Notes: generated by a model from the letters alone, not told the origin. A DNA stretch of 64,000 bases from Psychrobacter sp. UBA5136 (GCF_002414005.1 NZ_DHYG01000043.1:33703-97702), one strand, 5' to 3'; numbered from the stretch's first letter, positions 25,979-35,628 are shown. Numbers and translations: made by a program.

Positions 25979-28189
25979 ATGACCACCATTTTTGCTACCC
26001 ACCATTATCATTATCCGCAAAATTTCGTTGACATGAAACCCAAGCTTAGACGGCTCGAGCAGGCGATTAAAAAGCTCGAGGCCAACTTGATAAATGCCGA
26101 TAGTGAAATATTAGAGCAACGGCTCGCCAGCCACTTAGGGTTGCAAGTGGATTATGCTAGTGAGCTGAATCCCAACCAATTATTGGCTGCTACCACGACA
26201 GAAGGCAAAGTGTTGGTCATTGCTGGTGCAGGCTCTGGTAAAACCAAAACCCTGACTTATAGAACCAGCTATTTGATAGAAAATGGCGTTGCACCAAAAG
26301 AGATTTTGCTCTTAACCTTTACCCGTAAAGCGGCAAATGAGATTAAAAACCGCGCTAAAATATTGCTGGCTAGTCGTCTTATTGACAATGACCGCATAAA
26401 TAGCAAAGCGTTAAACGACATCACCAGCGGCACTTTTCACTCATTTTGCAATATGCTATTGCGCCAATATTCTGGGCTACTTGGTATCAATCCGCGCTTT
26501 ACCATTTTAGATACGGGCGATAGTGAAGACGCGATTGATTTGATTAATAAAGAAAAAAAGTACCCAACTAAAATAACCAATCAAGCCTTTCCGCGCAAAA
26601 AAACCTTGCAAAATATCTTTTCGACCTCTAGAAATCGCCGTATTCATATTCGCGACCTAATAGAAAGCAGTTATCCTGATATTGCCGTGCACATTCCAGT
26701 TATCGAGCAATTGGCCGTCGACTTTCATGAATATAAGCGTGCTAATCATTTATACGATTTTGATGATATCATCAGCCAAGTGGTGCGGCATCTAAAGCAA
26801 AATGATACCTTTCGAAAGCTACTACAAAAGCAGTATCGTTATGTCATGGTCGATGAATATCAAGACACCAATATTCCGCAAAAAGAGCTGATTGATCTTA
26901 TTTGTGCGCCAGCATCAGTGTCGCTCATGGTGGTTGGTGATGACAACCAAAGTATTTATGCCTTTCGTGGTGCCAATCATGAAAACATCTTATTATTTGG
27001 CGAGAGCTACCCTGAAGCAAAACTGATTAAGCTAGAGCAAAATTATCGCAGCACACCAGCGGTGCTTGATTATATCAATGCTTTATCGGCGCAAATCACG
27101 TTAGGCTATCAAAAGCAGCTGTACTCGGGCGCATCTATAGAAGGCATTAGGCCAGTTTTTCGCCGTTTAAGTGATGAGACAAAGGAAGCAAAATATATTG
27201 CCGATAAAATCATCGAATTAAAACCAGATTACGATTATCAGGATTTTGCTGTTTTGTGCCGCACGTCTTTTCAATCCAACTACGTTCAGCTTGAATTTAT
27301 GGAGCGCAATATTCCCTTTATCGTCGTAGGTGGCATTCGCTTTATTGAGCGGCGTCATATCAAGGACGTTTTAGCCTTTGTTAAAATACTTTATAACCCA
27401 AATGACACCATTGCATGGCACCGTATCTTAACCTTGTTTAAAGGGGTAGGGGCAGTGACGGCGACGCGTTTGACCCAAGCGATTAATGCCGATAGCAATG
27501 TAAATAATAATGTGAATAGCGATGTTAATAGTAACGTTAACAACAACACTTTCGAGCCGCTATTAGCACCATCATTTGCAAAGAAAAGCCCACAGCTTAA
27601 ATCACTGCATGCGACTTTGACCAAAGCCAGTCAGGCAGAATCGGTTGAAATGGTGATTGAGCTGATTTTAGCGTTTTATACTCCTGTGTTAAAAACGATT
27701 GAAGAGAATTGGCGCGAGCGCAGTGAAGATTTCCGTGTGTTAAAAAACCTAGCGACAGAATATGACAGCCTCGATAAGTTCTTAGAAAATCTTGCCCTCG
27801 ATCCGCCTAATGATTCTGTTGCCACCGCAGGCGAGCCTGAAAAAGACGAAAATAGTAATGATAAAGTCACCATTTCGACCATTCATAGTGCCAAAGGGCT
27901 TGAGTGGCCAGTGGTATTTGTCAACTCTCTCGTCGATGGTATGACGCCGCACTATCGCTCGCTCAGTGATTTTGAAGAGTTAGAAGAAGAGCGTAAGCTG
28001 TTTTATGTTGCTTGTAGCCGTGCTAAAAGCAGGCTTTTTTTAACCGCGCCCGATTATTTCTCAAGCTACTCAGGTTATTTCGATAAGCCATCAAGGTTTA
28101 TCGCGGAGCTGCCTGTCGATAAGTTGACGGTCGAGACAGGCAAGAAGCTGTTAGAGACGCTAGCGAGTGAAGATCCGATTTGGTGGTGA
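25979..28189 (+). CDS. UvrD/Rep-family ATP-dependent DNA helicase
   Basis: A 736-residue SF1A helicase. Motif I is IAGAGSGKTK (81-90), motif Ia TFTRKAANE, motif II VDEYQDTN (about 292-299), motif III GDDNQSIYAFRGA, motif IV EQNYRS, motif V STIHSAKGLEW and motif VI ERKLFYVACSRAK. The N terminus has a 60-residue helical extension before the Q motif. A low-complexity insert (NADSNVNNNVNSDVNSNVNNN) at about 503-523 is encoded by 12-bp repeats. The spacing between motifs differs from the standard UvrD and Rep proteins, so I assign only the family. Confidence 0.9.
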   Translation: MTTIFATHHYHYPQNFVDMKPKLRRLEQAIKKLEANLINADSEILEQRLASHLGLQVDYASELNPNQLLAATTTEGKVLVIAGAGSGKTKTLTYRTSYLIENGVAPKEILLLTFTRKAANEIKNRAKILLASRLIDNDRINSKALNDITSGTFHSFCNMLLRQYSGLLGINPRFTILDTGDSEDAIDLINKEKKYPTKITNQAFPRKKTLQNIFSTSRNRRIHIRDLIESSYPDIAVHIPVIEQLAVDFHEYKRANHLYDFDDIISQVVRHLKQNDTFRKLLQKQYRYVMVDEYQDTNIPQKELIDLICAPASVSLMVVGDDNQSIYAFRGANHENILLFGESYPEAKLIKLEQNYRSTPAVLDYINALSAQITLGYQKQLYSGASIEGIRPVFRRLSDETKEAKYIADKIIELKPDYDYQDFAVLCRTSFQSNYVQLEFMERNIPFIVVGGIRFIERRHIKDVLAFVKILYNPNDTIAWHRILTLFKGVGAVTATRLTQAINADSNVNNNVNSDVNSNVNNNTFEPLLAPSFAKKSPQLKSLHATLTKASQAESVEMVIELILAFYTPVLKTIEENWRERSEDFRVLKNLATEYDSLDKFLENLALDPPNDSVATAGEPEKDENSNDKVTISTIHSAKGLEWPVVFVNSLVDGMTPHYRSLSDFEELEEERKLFYVACSRAKSRLFLTAPDYFSSYSGYFDKPSRFIAELPVDKLTVETGKKLLETLASEDPIWW
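27494..27547. repeat. 12-bp tandem repeat inside the helicase gene
   Basis: Units AGCAATGTAAAT, AATAATGTGAAT, AGCGATGTTAAT and AGTAACGTTAAC, plus a partial copy AACAAC, encode repeats of (S/N)-(N/D)-V-N in the protein. Confidence 0.82.
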
Positions 28190-28421
28190 TTAATTGGTTC
28201 ATCACATTTTACCCATCCAAAACGTGCGTATTTTTTAATCAGCCCTTCATTATTCCTAGCAAAAATACCTTTTAATTTAATGTATAACCAAAAGTATTGG
28301 ATAGTAAAAATATTTATAGGTTAAGGGTTTAATCTTGCGCGCAATGCGTTACTATGACTACCTTATCTGTTAATTCTTATATTTTATACTTTGTATTAAG
28401 ACCTTAAAAAAAGGACATTTT

Positions 28422-29669
28422 ATGCGCTATGAAGTTATCGTTATCGGTGCAGGTATGGTCGGCACCTCAGTTGCTTGGCATCTACAAAAAAATAACGCCG
28501 AAGTTTTACTTTTAGACAAAAAACTACCGGGCTCTGAGACTTCATACGGCAATGCAGGCTTGATTCAACGCGAGGCGATTCATACCCATCCGTTTCCGCG
28601 TCAGCTGTCTGAGATGATACGCGTACTGCCCAATCAAGGCACCGATATTCGCTATCGCATTCCAGCGCTTTTGCGTTATCATCAGGCGTTATTGCAGTAC
28701 TGGAAATACTCGACGCCTGCATCAGTCAAAAAAATAGAAGCCGAATGGCAGACGCTGATTGAGCATTGCACCAGCGAGCACCAAACCATGATTGAAGCCT
28801 CTGGGGCTGAATACTTGATTAGCCGCAAAGGTTGGTTGCAGCTGCATCGCTCTGAAGAAACGCTAAAAGAAGCCATTGCTGCCGCTATTAAAGACCGTGA
28901 GCAAGGTGTTGAACACACTGTCTTAACGATTGAAGAGTTAAAAGCGATGGAGCCGAGCGCTAATTTTGACGACTTCGTTGGTGCGATTCATTGGCTCAAC
29001 TCTTGGCAGGTGTCAAACCCAAGCTTATTGGTGAAATCATACGCTAAAAACTTTCAAGAAATGGGCGGTACCATTAAAGAAAGCAGCGTAAATGAAATTG
29101 TACAAGAACAAGATGGCTGGAAAATCATTACCGACAACGACACTTTTTATAGTGATAAGCTGGTCATTGCCGCAGGACCTTGGTCGAACGATTTAATTAA
29201 ACCGCTTGGCTATGATTTGCCGTTGTTCCCGATGCGCGGCTATCATCAGCATTTTAAAGTGACAGAAAAAAACACCATCAACCATAGTATGTTTGATATG
29301 GATAAAGGCTTTGTGATGGGGCCAATGCAGCAAGGTATCCGTATTACCACGGGTGCTGAGATGACCACCATGAATGCGCCAAAGAACTTTGGCCAATTAA
29401 ATACCGTATTAAAATTTGCGCGCAAAATTCTGCCGCTCGAAGACGCCGTTGAGAGCGAAGCATGGGCAGGCTCACGTCCTTGTATGCCGGACATGAAGCC
29501 AGTTATTGGCCCTGCACCGCAGCACGATAAATTATGGTTTGCCTTTGGTCATAGCCATCAAGGTTTTACTTTAGGACCAACGACAGGTCGCCTTGTCGAA
29601 GAGATGATTCATAACAAGCCATTATTGGTTGATATTAAACCCTTTAGCGCCGAGCGTTTTTCTCAGTAA
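28422..29669 (+). CDS. FAD-dependent D-amino-acid dehydrogenase (DadA-like)
   Basis: A 415-residue DAO-family flavoprotein that oxidises D-amino acids to imines/2-oxo acids. The dinucleotide-binding motif VIGAGMVGTSVAWHLQ is at 6-21, followed by the acidic end at LLLDK. Later, VIAAGPWSNDL (about 247) and the C-terminal GSRPCMPDMKPVIGPAPQHDKLWFAFGHSHQGFTLGPTTG match the family. It lies 44 bp upstream of a RidA-family gene, a common pairing because RidA hydrolyses the reactive imine product. The exact substrate cannot be read from sequence. Confidence 0.88.
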   Translation: MRYEVIVIGAGMVGTSVAWHLQKNNAEVLLLDKKLPGSETSYGNAGLIQREAIHTHPFPRQLSEMIRVLPNQGTDIRYRIPALLRYHQALLQYWKYSTPASVKKIEAEWQTLIEHCTSEHQTMIEASGAEYLISRKGWLQLHRSEETLKEAIAAAIKDREQGVEHTVLTIEELKAMEPSANFDDFVGAIHWLNSWQVSNPSLLVKSYAKNFQEMGGTIKESSVNEIVQEQDGWKIITDNDTFYSDKLVIAAGPWSNDLIKPLGYDLPLFPMRGYHQHFKVTEKNTINHSMFDMDKGFVMGPMQQGIRITTGAEMTTMNAPKNFGQLNTVLKFARKILPLEDAVESEAWAGSRPCMPDMKPVIGPAPQHDKLWFAFGHSHQGFTLGPTTGRLVEEMIHNKPLLVDIKPFSAERFSQ

Positions 29670-29713
29670 CTTCTTACCAAGTAACGTTTAAATAAAAATT
29701 AAGGACAATAACC

Positions 29714-30052
29714 ATGCAAAAGCTCCATAGTAACCAACGTATGAGTCAAATTGTGATTCATAACCAGACCATTTATCTGTCCGGCCAAGTCGGTAATAGT
29801 GAAGATGACATCAAAGCGCAAACCTTAACGTGCCTAGAGAAAGTCGAAAAACTGCTGCAAGAAGTTGGCAGTGATAAATCAAAAATGCTCTCAGCGACCG
29901 TCTGGCTAAAAAGCATGGTGGATTTTGCGGCGATGAATGAAGTGTGGGATAAATGGTTTGAAGGTGTCCAGCCACCCGCGCGCGCATGTGGCGAATCGGC
30001 GCTGGCTCGTCCTGAGTTACTGGTCGAAATTACCGTTATCGCTGCTGAATAA
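29714..30052 (+). CDS. RidA-family (YoaB-like) enamine/imine deaminase
   Basis: A 112-residue YjgF/RidA protein of the YoaB-like subgroup. Conserved features are SQIVIHNQTIYLSGQVGN near the start, then ATVWLKSMVDFAAMNEVWDKWF, the key Arg in QPPARACGESAL, and the acidic LLVEITVIAAE end. Trimers of this family hydrolyse reactive imines and enamines released by amino-acid oxidation, so it probably serves the dehydrogenase 44 bp upstream. A strong terminator lies 40 bp downstream. Confidence 0.9.
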   Translation: MQKLHSNQRMSQIVIHNQTIYLSGQVGNSEDDIKAQTLTCLEKVEKLLQEVGSDKSKMLSATVWLKSMVDFAAMNEVWDKWFEGVQPPARACGESALARPELLVEITVIAAE

Positions 30053-30092
30053 ACGCTTGTTTTGCATGCTTAGATTGAAGATTAGATAAAAT

Positions 30093-30124
30093 AAAAGGGC
30101 GTGATATTGATATCACGCCCTTTT
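30093..30124 (+). terminator. Intrinsic terminator after the DadA-RidA pair
   Basis: A perfect 15-bp stem, AAAAGGGCGTGATAT with ATATCACGCCCTTTT, around a 2-nt centre, ending in a T run. One of the strongest hairpins in the window. Confidence 0.9.
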
Positions 30125-30203
30125 CTATGCGCTAATTATACAAAGTAGACTATAATCAACCCCATTTAACGTAATTGACGTGCAAATAAATAAGGCCACC
30201 ATC

Positions 30204-30626
30204 ATGATTAATACCAAGATATATAAATCCATTTATGTGTTAGCAGAAAAGCTGCTAGAAGCGGACAGTAAAAACGATCAAAAAACCTTTGATGCGCTAT
30301 ATGGGCAACTAAAAGATTTGTGCATCGAAAACGAGAAAAGCGATAAAGACCATCCTGAGCAGTGGGAGACACTGGCTGACTTTACCGAGGATTTGGATAA
30401 AGCGCTGGTTATCTATCAAAAAGCGTTAGATAAAGCCGCGGTGATAAATTCAAAAGACCATTTAGCATCGATTGCCTTTTCTATGGCTGAGCTGCAAATT
30501 GAATTGGGACAAACCGATGCCGCCATCAAAAGTCTACAAAGTGCCAAAATTAGCGCTAATAAAATCGAAGATAAAGAATTTAAGGCCGAGATAAGCGATT
30601 TATTGGCAAAATTGCTCGCTAACTAA
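30204..30626 (+). CDS. TPR-like helical protein, unknown function
   Basis: A 140-residue soluble protein beginning MINTKIYKSIYVLAEKL. ATG 30204 is preferred to GTG 30180. It is composed of amphipathic helices; the stretch DLDKALVIYQKALDKAAVINSKDHLASIAFSMAELQIELGQTDAAIKSLQSAK looks like two or three tetratricopeptide-type repeats, suggesting protein-protein contacts. No signal peptide or catalytic motif. It stands alone between two terminated units. Confidence 0.75.
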   Translation: MINTKIYKSIYVLAEKLLEADSKNDQKTFDALYGQLKDLCIENEKSDKDHPEQWETLADFTEDLDKALVIYQKALDKAAVINSKDHLASIAFSMAELQIELGQTDAAIKSLQSAKISANKIEDKEFKAEISDLLAKLLAN

Positions 30627-30739
30627 AGCGCTAAAATGGGCGACTACTATTTTAAGTAGTTTACTTGTTGTCCAGCTCTCTATTTAGCTAAATATCATAC
30701 TAGAGACAGTTTTTGCGCTCTAGTATAGGGATAAGACAG

Positions 30740-31567
30740 CTAATATCCTCTCCATAGCGCAGGACGTTTTTCGAAAAAGGCGTCGATGCCTTCGCTGACG
30801 TCAGCCGCCATCATATTGCACGTCATCACCTCAGCCGCATATTCATACGCATCGGCCAATTCCATATTCAGTTGTTTATAAAACATGGCTTTGCCAGTTC
30901 TAATGGCCACTGAAGATTTGGATATGATAGCGCTGATCAAAGACTGTAGCGTACTGTCTAACTGCTCAATGCTTGTCACACGATTGATTAGACCTTGATC
31001 TAAGGCAGTATGGGCATCGATAAACTCACCAGTGATGAGCATTTCAAACGCTTGCTTGCGAGGTAAGTTGCGACTGACCGCAACAGCTGGCGTAGAGCAG
31101 AACAACCCTACATTTATCCCAGACGTAGCAAACTTAGCATTATCAGAGGCCACTGCCAAGTCACAGGCTGCGACTAACTGGCAGCCTGCTGCGGTTGCGA
31201 CACCTTGTACTTTGGCAATGACAACTTGCGGCATACGATTGATGGTTAGCATCATTTGGCTACATTTTTGAAACAGATCACGCTGGAAGGTCTCATCAGG
31301 ATTAGCACGCATCTCTTTTAGATTGTGTCCGGCACAAAACGCTTTGCCATTGGCGGCGATGACTACTACTTGTACGCTGCTATCTTGCGCGATATCGTCT
31401 AGCTCTGATTGCATGGCGGAAAGTAGCTCAACAGATAAAGCGTTAAATTCTTTGGGAAGGTTTAGGGTCAAGGTGACTACACCGTTTGAATTAACATCTA
31501 CTTCTCTGATAATAACTGCTTCATTGATATTATTGATTGAAGTCGCTGTTGGGCTAAATTGAGTCAT
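30740..31567 (-). CDS. Enoyl-CoA hydratase/isomerase-family protein
   Basis: A 275-residue crotonase-fold enzyme. The oxyanion-hole segments are seen as KAFCAGHNLKEM and GVATAAGCQLVAACDLAVASDNAKFATSGINVGLFC. A Glu at the first catalytic position typical of classical hydratases is replaced by Ala in the GVATAAG segment, as in the ECHDC3-like branch, so hydratase activity is uncertain. The C-terminal Phe-Phe-Glu-Lys-Arg end (DAFFEKRPALWRGY) is the usual CoA-binding helix. No beta-oxidation partner lies next to it. Confidence 0.85.
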   Translation of the reverse strand: MTQFSPTATSINNINEAVIIREVDVNSNGVVTLTLNLPKEFNALSVELLSAMQSELDDIAQDSSVQVVVIAANGKAFCAGHNLKEMRANPDETFQRDLFQKCSQMMLTINRMPQVVIAKVQGVATAAGCQLVAACDLAVASDNAKFATSGINVGLFCSTPAVAVSRNLPRKQAFEMLITGEFIDAHTALDQGLINRVTSIEQLDSTLQSLISAIISKSSVAIRTGKAMFYKQLNMELADAYEYAAEVMTCNMMAADVSEGIDAFFEKRPALWRGY

Positions 31568-31702
31568 TTATCATCCTTGATAATGGTTGTTTATACATAA
31601 AGTAGCGCGAAAATCGGTTTAACTCTCTTTTAAATACTAGCATGCTTTGCTTGTTAAGCAACCCGATTGTTGTTTTATGGGTTAGCAACTAGCGGCAATC
31701 CA

Positions 31703-32839
31703 TTATTTTATAATTTGACCCAATTTTATCGCCGTGGCAATATTAGTAGCAGTAGTCTCAATATTGTTATAAGCGTTTTTAAAGACATTATCGAGGGTGT
31801 CCAGCTTTTGGATACTGGGCATGATGACATCAAACTGACTGGTTTGAGCCGGTTTTAGCCCATCAACACTGCCGCAAATAGCAATGACTGGCGTATGGCT
31901 TAGTTTGGCAATTTGGCTAATACCGCCCGCCACTTTGCCCATCGCAGACTGAGCGTCAAGCTTGCCTTCACCAGTGATGACCAAGTCTGCAGCGGCGATA
32001 TGCTGTGATAAATTGGCCACTTTTGCCACTGTATCAAAACCGGATTTTAACTCCGCTTGGCAAAAGCTCATTAACGCATAGCCAAGTCCACCTGCTGCGC
32101 CAGCCCCCGCTATCTCTTGATGGCGTTGATAGCCGTGCTGCTCGCATACACTGGCAAAATGACTTAACGCTTTATCTAACTCACTGACTTGCTGCGGACT
32201 AGCGCCTTTTTGAGGACCAAATATCGCGCTAGCTCCCAACGCGCCGCATAGAGGGTTGGTGACATCACAGGCCACTTCAAATACTGTGTCCAACACGCTG
32301 GCATGAAAGCTTGTCGCATCCAGTCGTTGCAAGTTGGCAAGCGCGCCGCCGCCTTGGGCTAACATATTGTCATCACCATCATAAAACGTCATACCAAGCG
32401 CCGTTAGCATACCAAGCCCGGCATCATTGGTGGCACTACCGCCAAGGCCTATGATGATGCGCTTGACGCCCTCCTCTAAAGCATCCGCAATCAGCTCGCC
32501 GACACCATAACTGCTAGCGATGACAGGATTGCGCTCTGCTACCGTCAATAGATGTAAACCGCAAGCTTGCGCGACTTCGATGACCGCCGTTGCATCAGGC
32601 AGTAATAAATATCTTGCGCGAATCGGACGCATTAAGGGGTCATGGACGCGCACTTCTTTCCAGCGTCCACCTAACACATAAGAAAGCACTGCTGAAGTCC
32701 CTTCGCCGCCGTCTGCCATCGGCAACAGCTTATAGTCAGCCTCAGGAAACACTTGACGAAATCCCGCCTGGATCGCGTGACAGACATCTAGTGCCTCTAC
32801 ACTTTCTTTAAATGAGTCAGGGGCGATTAAAATTTTCAT
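31703..32839 (-). CDS. Glycerate kinase (GarK/GlxK family)
   Basis: A 378-residue kinase that phosphorylates D-glycerate to 2-phosphoglycerate (some members 3-phosphoglycerate). The start MKILIAPDSFKESVEALDV is diagnostic, followed by DGGEGT, IIGLGGSATNDAGLGML (about 136-152), FGPQKGAS and DLVITGEGKLDAQSAMGKV (about 283-301). Full length. It is preceded by a GntP-type permease in the same direction, giving an uptake-plus-phosphorylation unit. Four 15-bp repeats separate the two genes. Confidence 0.92.
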   Translation of the reverse strand: MKILIAPDSFKESVEALDVCHAIQAGFRQVFPEADYKLLPMADGGEGTSAVLSYVLGGRWKEVRVHDPLMRPIRARYLLLPDATAVIEVAQACGLHLLTVAERNPVIASSYGVGELIADALEEGVKRIIIGLGGSATNDAGLGMLTALGMTFYDGDDNMLAQGGGALANLQRLDATSFHASVLDTVFEVACDVTNPLCGALGASAIFGPQKGASPQQVSELDKALSHFASVCEQHGYQRHQEIAGAGAAGGLGYALMSFCQAELKSGFDTVAKVANLSQHIAAADLVITGEGKLDAQSAMGKVAGGISQIAKLSHTPVIAICGSVDGLKPAQTSQFDVIMPSIQKLDTLDNVFKNAYNNIETTATNIATAIKLGQIIK

Positions 32840-32864
32840 GGCTTTCTCTTTAAATGGCTCTTAC

Positions 32865-32924
32865 ATCTTTTTTTAATAACTTATTTTTCAATAACTTAAC
32901 TTTTAATAATTTAGCTTTTAATAA
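32865..32924. repeat. 15-bp tandem repeat (4 copies) between permease and glycerate kinase
   Basis: Plus-strand units ATCTTTTTTTAATAA, CTTATTTTTCAATAA, CTTAACTTTTAATAA and TTTAGCTTTTAATAA are contiguous and fill most of the 98-bp gap between the permease stop and the kinase start. Confidence 0.85.
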
Positions 32925-32937
32925 ACTAAATAGGGCG

Positions 32938-34290
32938 CTAGATAAATACCAAAGTTAATAACCAAATAAAGACAATGCTGGTCACGCCTTGAATACCCGT
33001 TGCCATAGAATGGGCTTTGTAAGCCTGCGCCACGCTCATACGACTAAACTGACTAACAATCCAAAAAAAGCTGTCATTAGCGTGCGAGATAGTCATCGCG
33101 CCTGCACCAATCGCCATCACACAAAATACGCGGCCAAGCTCACTATCAAGACCTATTTGACCTAATAATGGCGCGACCATCGCTGAAGTGGTAACCAAAG
33201 CAACGGTGGTTGAACCTTGTGCTGTTTTAAGCGCGGCAGAGACGATAAATGGCATAAAAATACCGAGCCCTAGCGCGGATAACGTCGTACCCAAATAATC
33301 GCCGATGGGCGTGACTTTTAGCATAGCGCCAAACGCGCCGCCAGCACCCGTAATTAAGAGAATAGGCGCCGCAACTACCAAGCCTTGCGCGATACTATCG
33401 CTGATTTGCTGCGTTTTTTGCTCAGTGTTAATCAGTAAGAATGATAAAAACAAACCAATCAATAGGGCGGTTAACGGATTACCAATAAATATGAGAATAT
33501 CAGTTAATGTGCCGCTACCAAATGGTGTACTGGGTAAATTGGCAACAGACGATAAGCAAATCAAGACAATTGGTACGATAATAGGTAAAAACGCCATGGC
33601 TGCTGATGGCAGTTTGCTGTAGTCGTCGCGAGTTTTTATATTGTCTGGCACAGCGACCGCATCAAGGGCATCGATATTGTCAGGGGTGGCGTTAAGGAAG
33701 CGATTGGACCACAGCCAGCCTGCAAGTACCGCAACGGCGGTGACGACAACACCGACCATGATGACCAAGCCTAAATTTGACTCAAGCCCCAAGTTGCCTG
33801 CTGCGGCAATCGGTCCGGGTGTTGGCGGCACAAAGGTATGGGTGGCATATAAGCCGGTCGCTAAGGCAATACTCATTGCCACGCTTGATACTTTTAAGCG
33901 CTCAGCTAAAGACTCTTTTAACGAGTTTAAAATGATATAGCCTGAGTCGCAAAATACGGGTACCGATACGACAGCACCGACGATAGACATGGTCAAAGTA
34001 GGAAAGCGTGGCCCCAAAACTTTAATGACCGTTTCTGCCATAACGATGGCGGCGCCTGTTTTCTCAAGGATTAAGCCAATAATGGTACCAAACACAATCA
34101 CCAGACCGATATATCCTAAGATACCGCCAAAGCCATCAGAGATGGTTTTTGCAACCGTATTAAGCGGTACTTGATAAAATAGTGCGACCAAAAAGGCAGA
34201 TAATATCAACACTAAAAAAGGATGCCACTTTAGCTTTGCAGTGGCAAAAATAATAAAAAGAATGGTCAGCAGCAGCCAAAATACGATCAT
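32938..34290 (-). CDS. GntP-family permease (gluconate/glycerate transporter)
   Basis: A 450-residue inner-membrane proton symporter with about 12 hydrophobic segments. The family signatures VPVFCDSGYIILNSL (about 110-124), LATGLYATHTFVPPTPGPIAAAGNLG (about 143-168) and the C-terminal ISHANDSFFWIVSQFSRM are all present. With the adjacent glycerate kinase it most likely imports D-glycerate rather than gluconate, as no gluconate kinase lies nearby. Substrate is inferred from context. Confidence 0.9.
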   Translation of the reverse strand: MIVFWLLLTILFIIFATAKLKWHPFLVLILSAFLVALFYQVPLNTVAKTISDGFGGILGYIGLVIVFGTIIGLILEKTGAAIVMAETVIKVLGPRFPTLTMSIVGAVVSVPVFCDSGYIILNSLKESLAERLKVSSVAMSIALATGLYATHTFVPPTPGPIAAAGNLGLESNLGLVIMVGVVVTAVAVLAGWLWSNRFLNATPDNIDALDAVAVPDNIKTRDDYSKLPSAAMAFLPIIVPIVLICLSSVANLPSTPFGSGTLTDILIFIGNPLTALLIGLFLSFLLINTEQKTQQISDSIAQGLVVAAPILLITGAGGAFGAMLKVTPIGDYLGTTLSALGLGIFMPFIVSAALKTAQGSTTVALVTTSAMVAPLLGQIGLDSELGRVFCVMAIGAGAMTISHANDSFFWIVSQFSRMSVAQAYKAHSMATGIQGVTSIVFIWLLTLVFI

Positions 34291-34521
34291 TACTGTCTCT
34301 ATATAGTGGTTAATGTCTTATTACTATTCATGCAACTCATATGGCCTGCACTGATTGAGGGCTAGCTTAACATCAATAGTAATACGAATTTTTAAAGGGA
34401 CATATTCTATAGTAAATCCACCCTGCTAGGGAGCCTATTCGGCTCATATTTAATTTTATTCATGGTAAAGCTTAGATACTCTGCTAGTATGTGGGTTTTG
34501 CTTTAACGTATAACAATTAGG

Positions 34522-35628
34522 ATGGTATCCTTGAAGACACTGAACACATTGACAGCGCCTAAGATTATAGCGCCTAAGATTATAGCGCCTAAGATTGCAA
34601 ATATAGAAAACAGCGAGCTGCGTCAGCAGTTACGACAAATTATCGACCAAAAGACCAAACCGCTTGGCGCCCTTGGACGCTTAGAAACGCTTGCTGTGCA
34701 GTTAGGTATGATTCAAGGTACGGCCACGCCGCAAATTACGCAACCACAAATCCGAGTGTTTGCTGCCGATCATGGCTTAACCAAGCATGGCACATCCGCG
34801 TATCCTAGTGCCGTCACTGCGCAGATGGTTTATAACTTTTTGCAAGGCGGCGCCGCCATCAATGTGTTAGCCCGTCAGCATAATATTGAGCTAAAAGTGG
34901 TCGATGCTGGTGTCGATGCCGACTTTACCAATTCTCCTTTTAAAGACCATCCGCAATTGCTTGATTATAAAGTTCGTCACGGTAGCCGCGACGCGCTAAC
35001 CGAGCCCGCCATGACAGCCGCAGAATGTCTAGCCGCGTTAGAAAATGGCATGAATATTGTCAAGGGTATAGCAGGCAATCTATTAATTGTGGGGGAAATG
35101 GGTATTGGCAATACCTCTGCGGCGAGCCTCTTGCTGGCAAGATTGGGCGATATACCGATTGATGCTTGCATCGGTCGCGGTACCGGTCTCGACGATAAAG
35201 GGCTAGCGCATAAGGCGAATATCTTAACGCAAGTATTAGCGCAGCATAGTGACGTGCAAGCACCATTTGACGTACTCGCGGCATTAGGCGGGCTTGAGGT
35301 TGCCATGATGGCAGGGGCGCTGATTCAAGCTGCCAGTGAGCGCCGTATTTTACTAATCGACGGCTTTATTGCCAGTAGCGCGTTGTTGGCGGCTGAGCGC
35401 TTAGCGCCCGGTGTTGCACAATATGCTATCTTTGCTCATCATTCGGTCGAGCCGGGACACGCGCACTTACTAAAACTGCTTAATGCTGAGCCCTTACTCA
35501 ATATGGGTATGCGCCTAGGCGAGGGTAGCGGTGCAGCGCTTGCCTACCCATTATTACAGTCGGCTTGTGCCATTATCAATGAGATGGCAAGCTTTAATGA
35601 TGCCGGTATTAGTGGACAAAATAGCTAA
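34522..35628 (+). CDS. cobT: Nicotinate-nucleotide--dimethylbenzimidazole phosphoribosyltransferase CobT
   Basis: Makes alpha-ribazole 5'-phosphate for the lower ligand of cobalamin. The 368 residues show KPLGALGRLETLAVQLG, RVFAADHGLTKHGTSAYP (about 75-92), VGEMGIGNTSAASLLLARL (about 191-209) and the C-terminal GMRLGEGSGAALAYPLL. The catalytic Glu is expected in the GEGSGA segment. The first 25 residues are non-conserved and include three APKII/APKIA units from a 15-bp tandem repeat. The start is uncertain: ATG 34522 or TTG 34531. The stop overlaps the cobS start by one base. Confidence 0.95.
   Translation: MVSLKTLNTLTAPKIIAPKIIAPKIANIENSELRQQLRQIIDQKTKPLGALGRLETLAVQLGMIQGTATPQITQPQIRVFAADHGLTKHGTSAYPSAVTAQMVYNFLQGGAAINVLARQHNIELKVVDAGVDADFTNSPFKDHPQLLDYKVRHGSRDALTEPAMTAAECLAALENGMNIVKGIAGNLLIVGEMGIGNTSAASLLLARLGDIPIDACIGRGTGLDDKGLAHKANILTQVLAQHSDVQAPFDVLAALGGLEVAMMAGALIQAASERRILLIDGFIASSALLAAERLAPGVAQYAIFAHHSVEPGHAHLLKLLNAEPLLNMGMRLGEGSGAALAYPLLQSACAIINEMASFNDAGISGQNS
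34555..34599. repeat. 15-bp tandem repeat (3 copies) in the cobT N terminus
   Basis: GCGCCTAAGATTATA twice, then GCGCCTAAGATTGCA, with only the last copy diverged. The near-identity suggests a recent expansion. Confidence 0.92.

Noticed and set aside
34291..34521. Cobalamin riboswitch before cobT
   Set aside because: The spacer is only 231 bp and lacks the B12-box sequence and the usual multi-stem layout. Only a small GAGCC/GGCTC hairpin is seen at 34431-34445.
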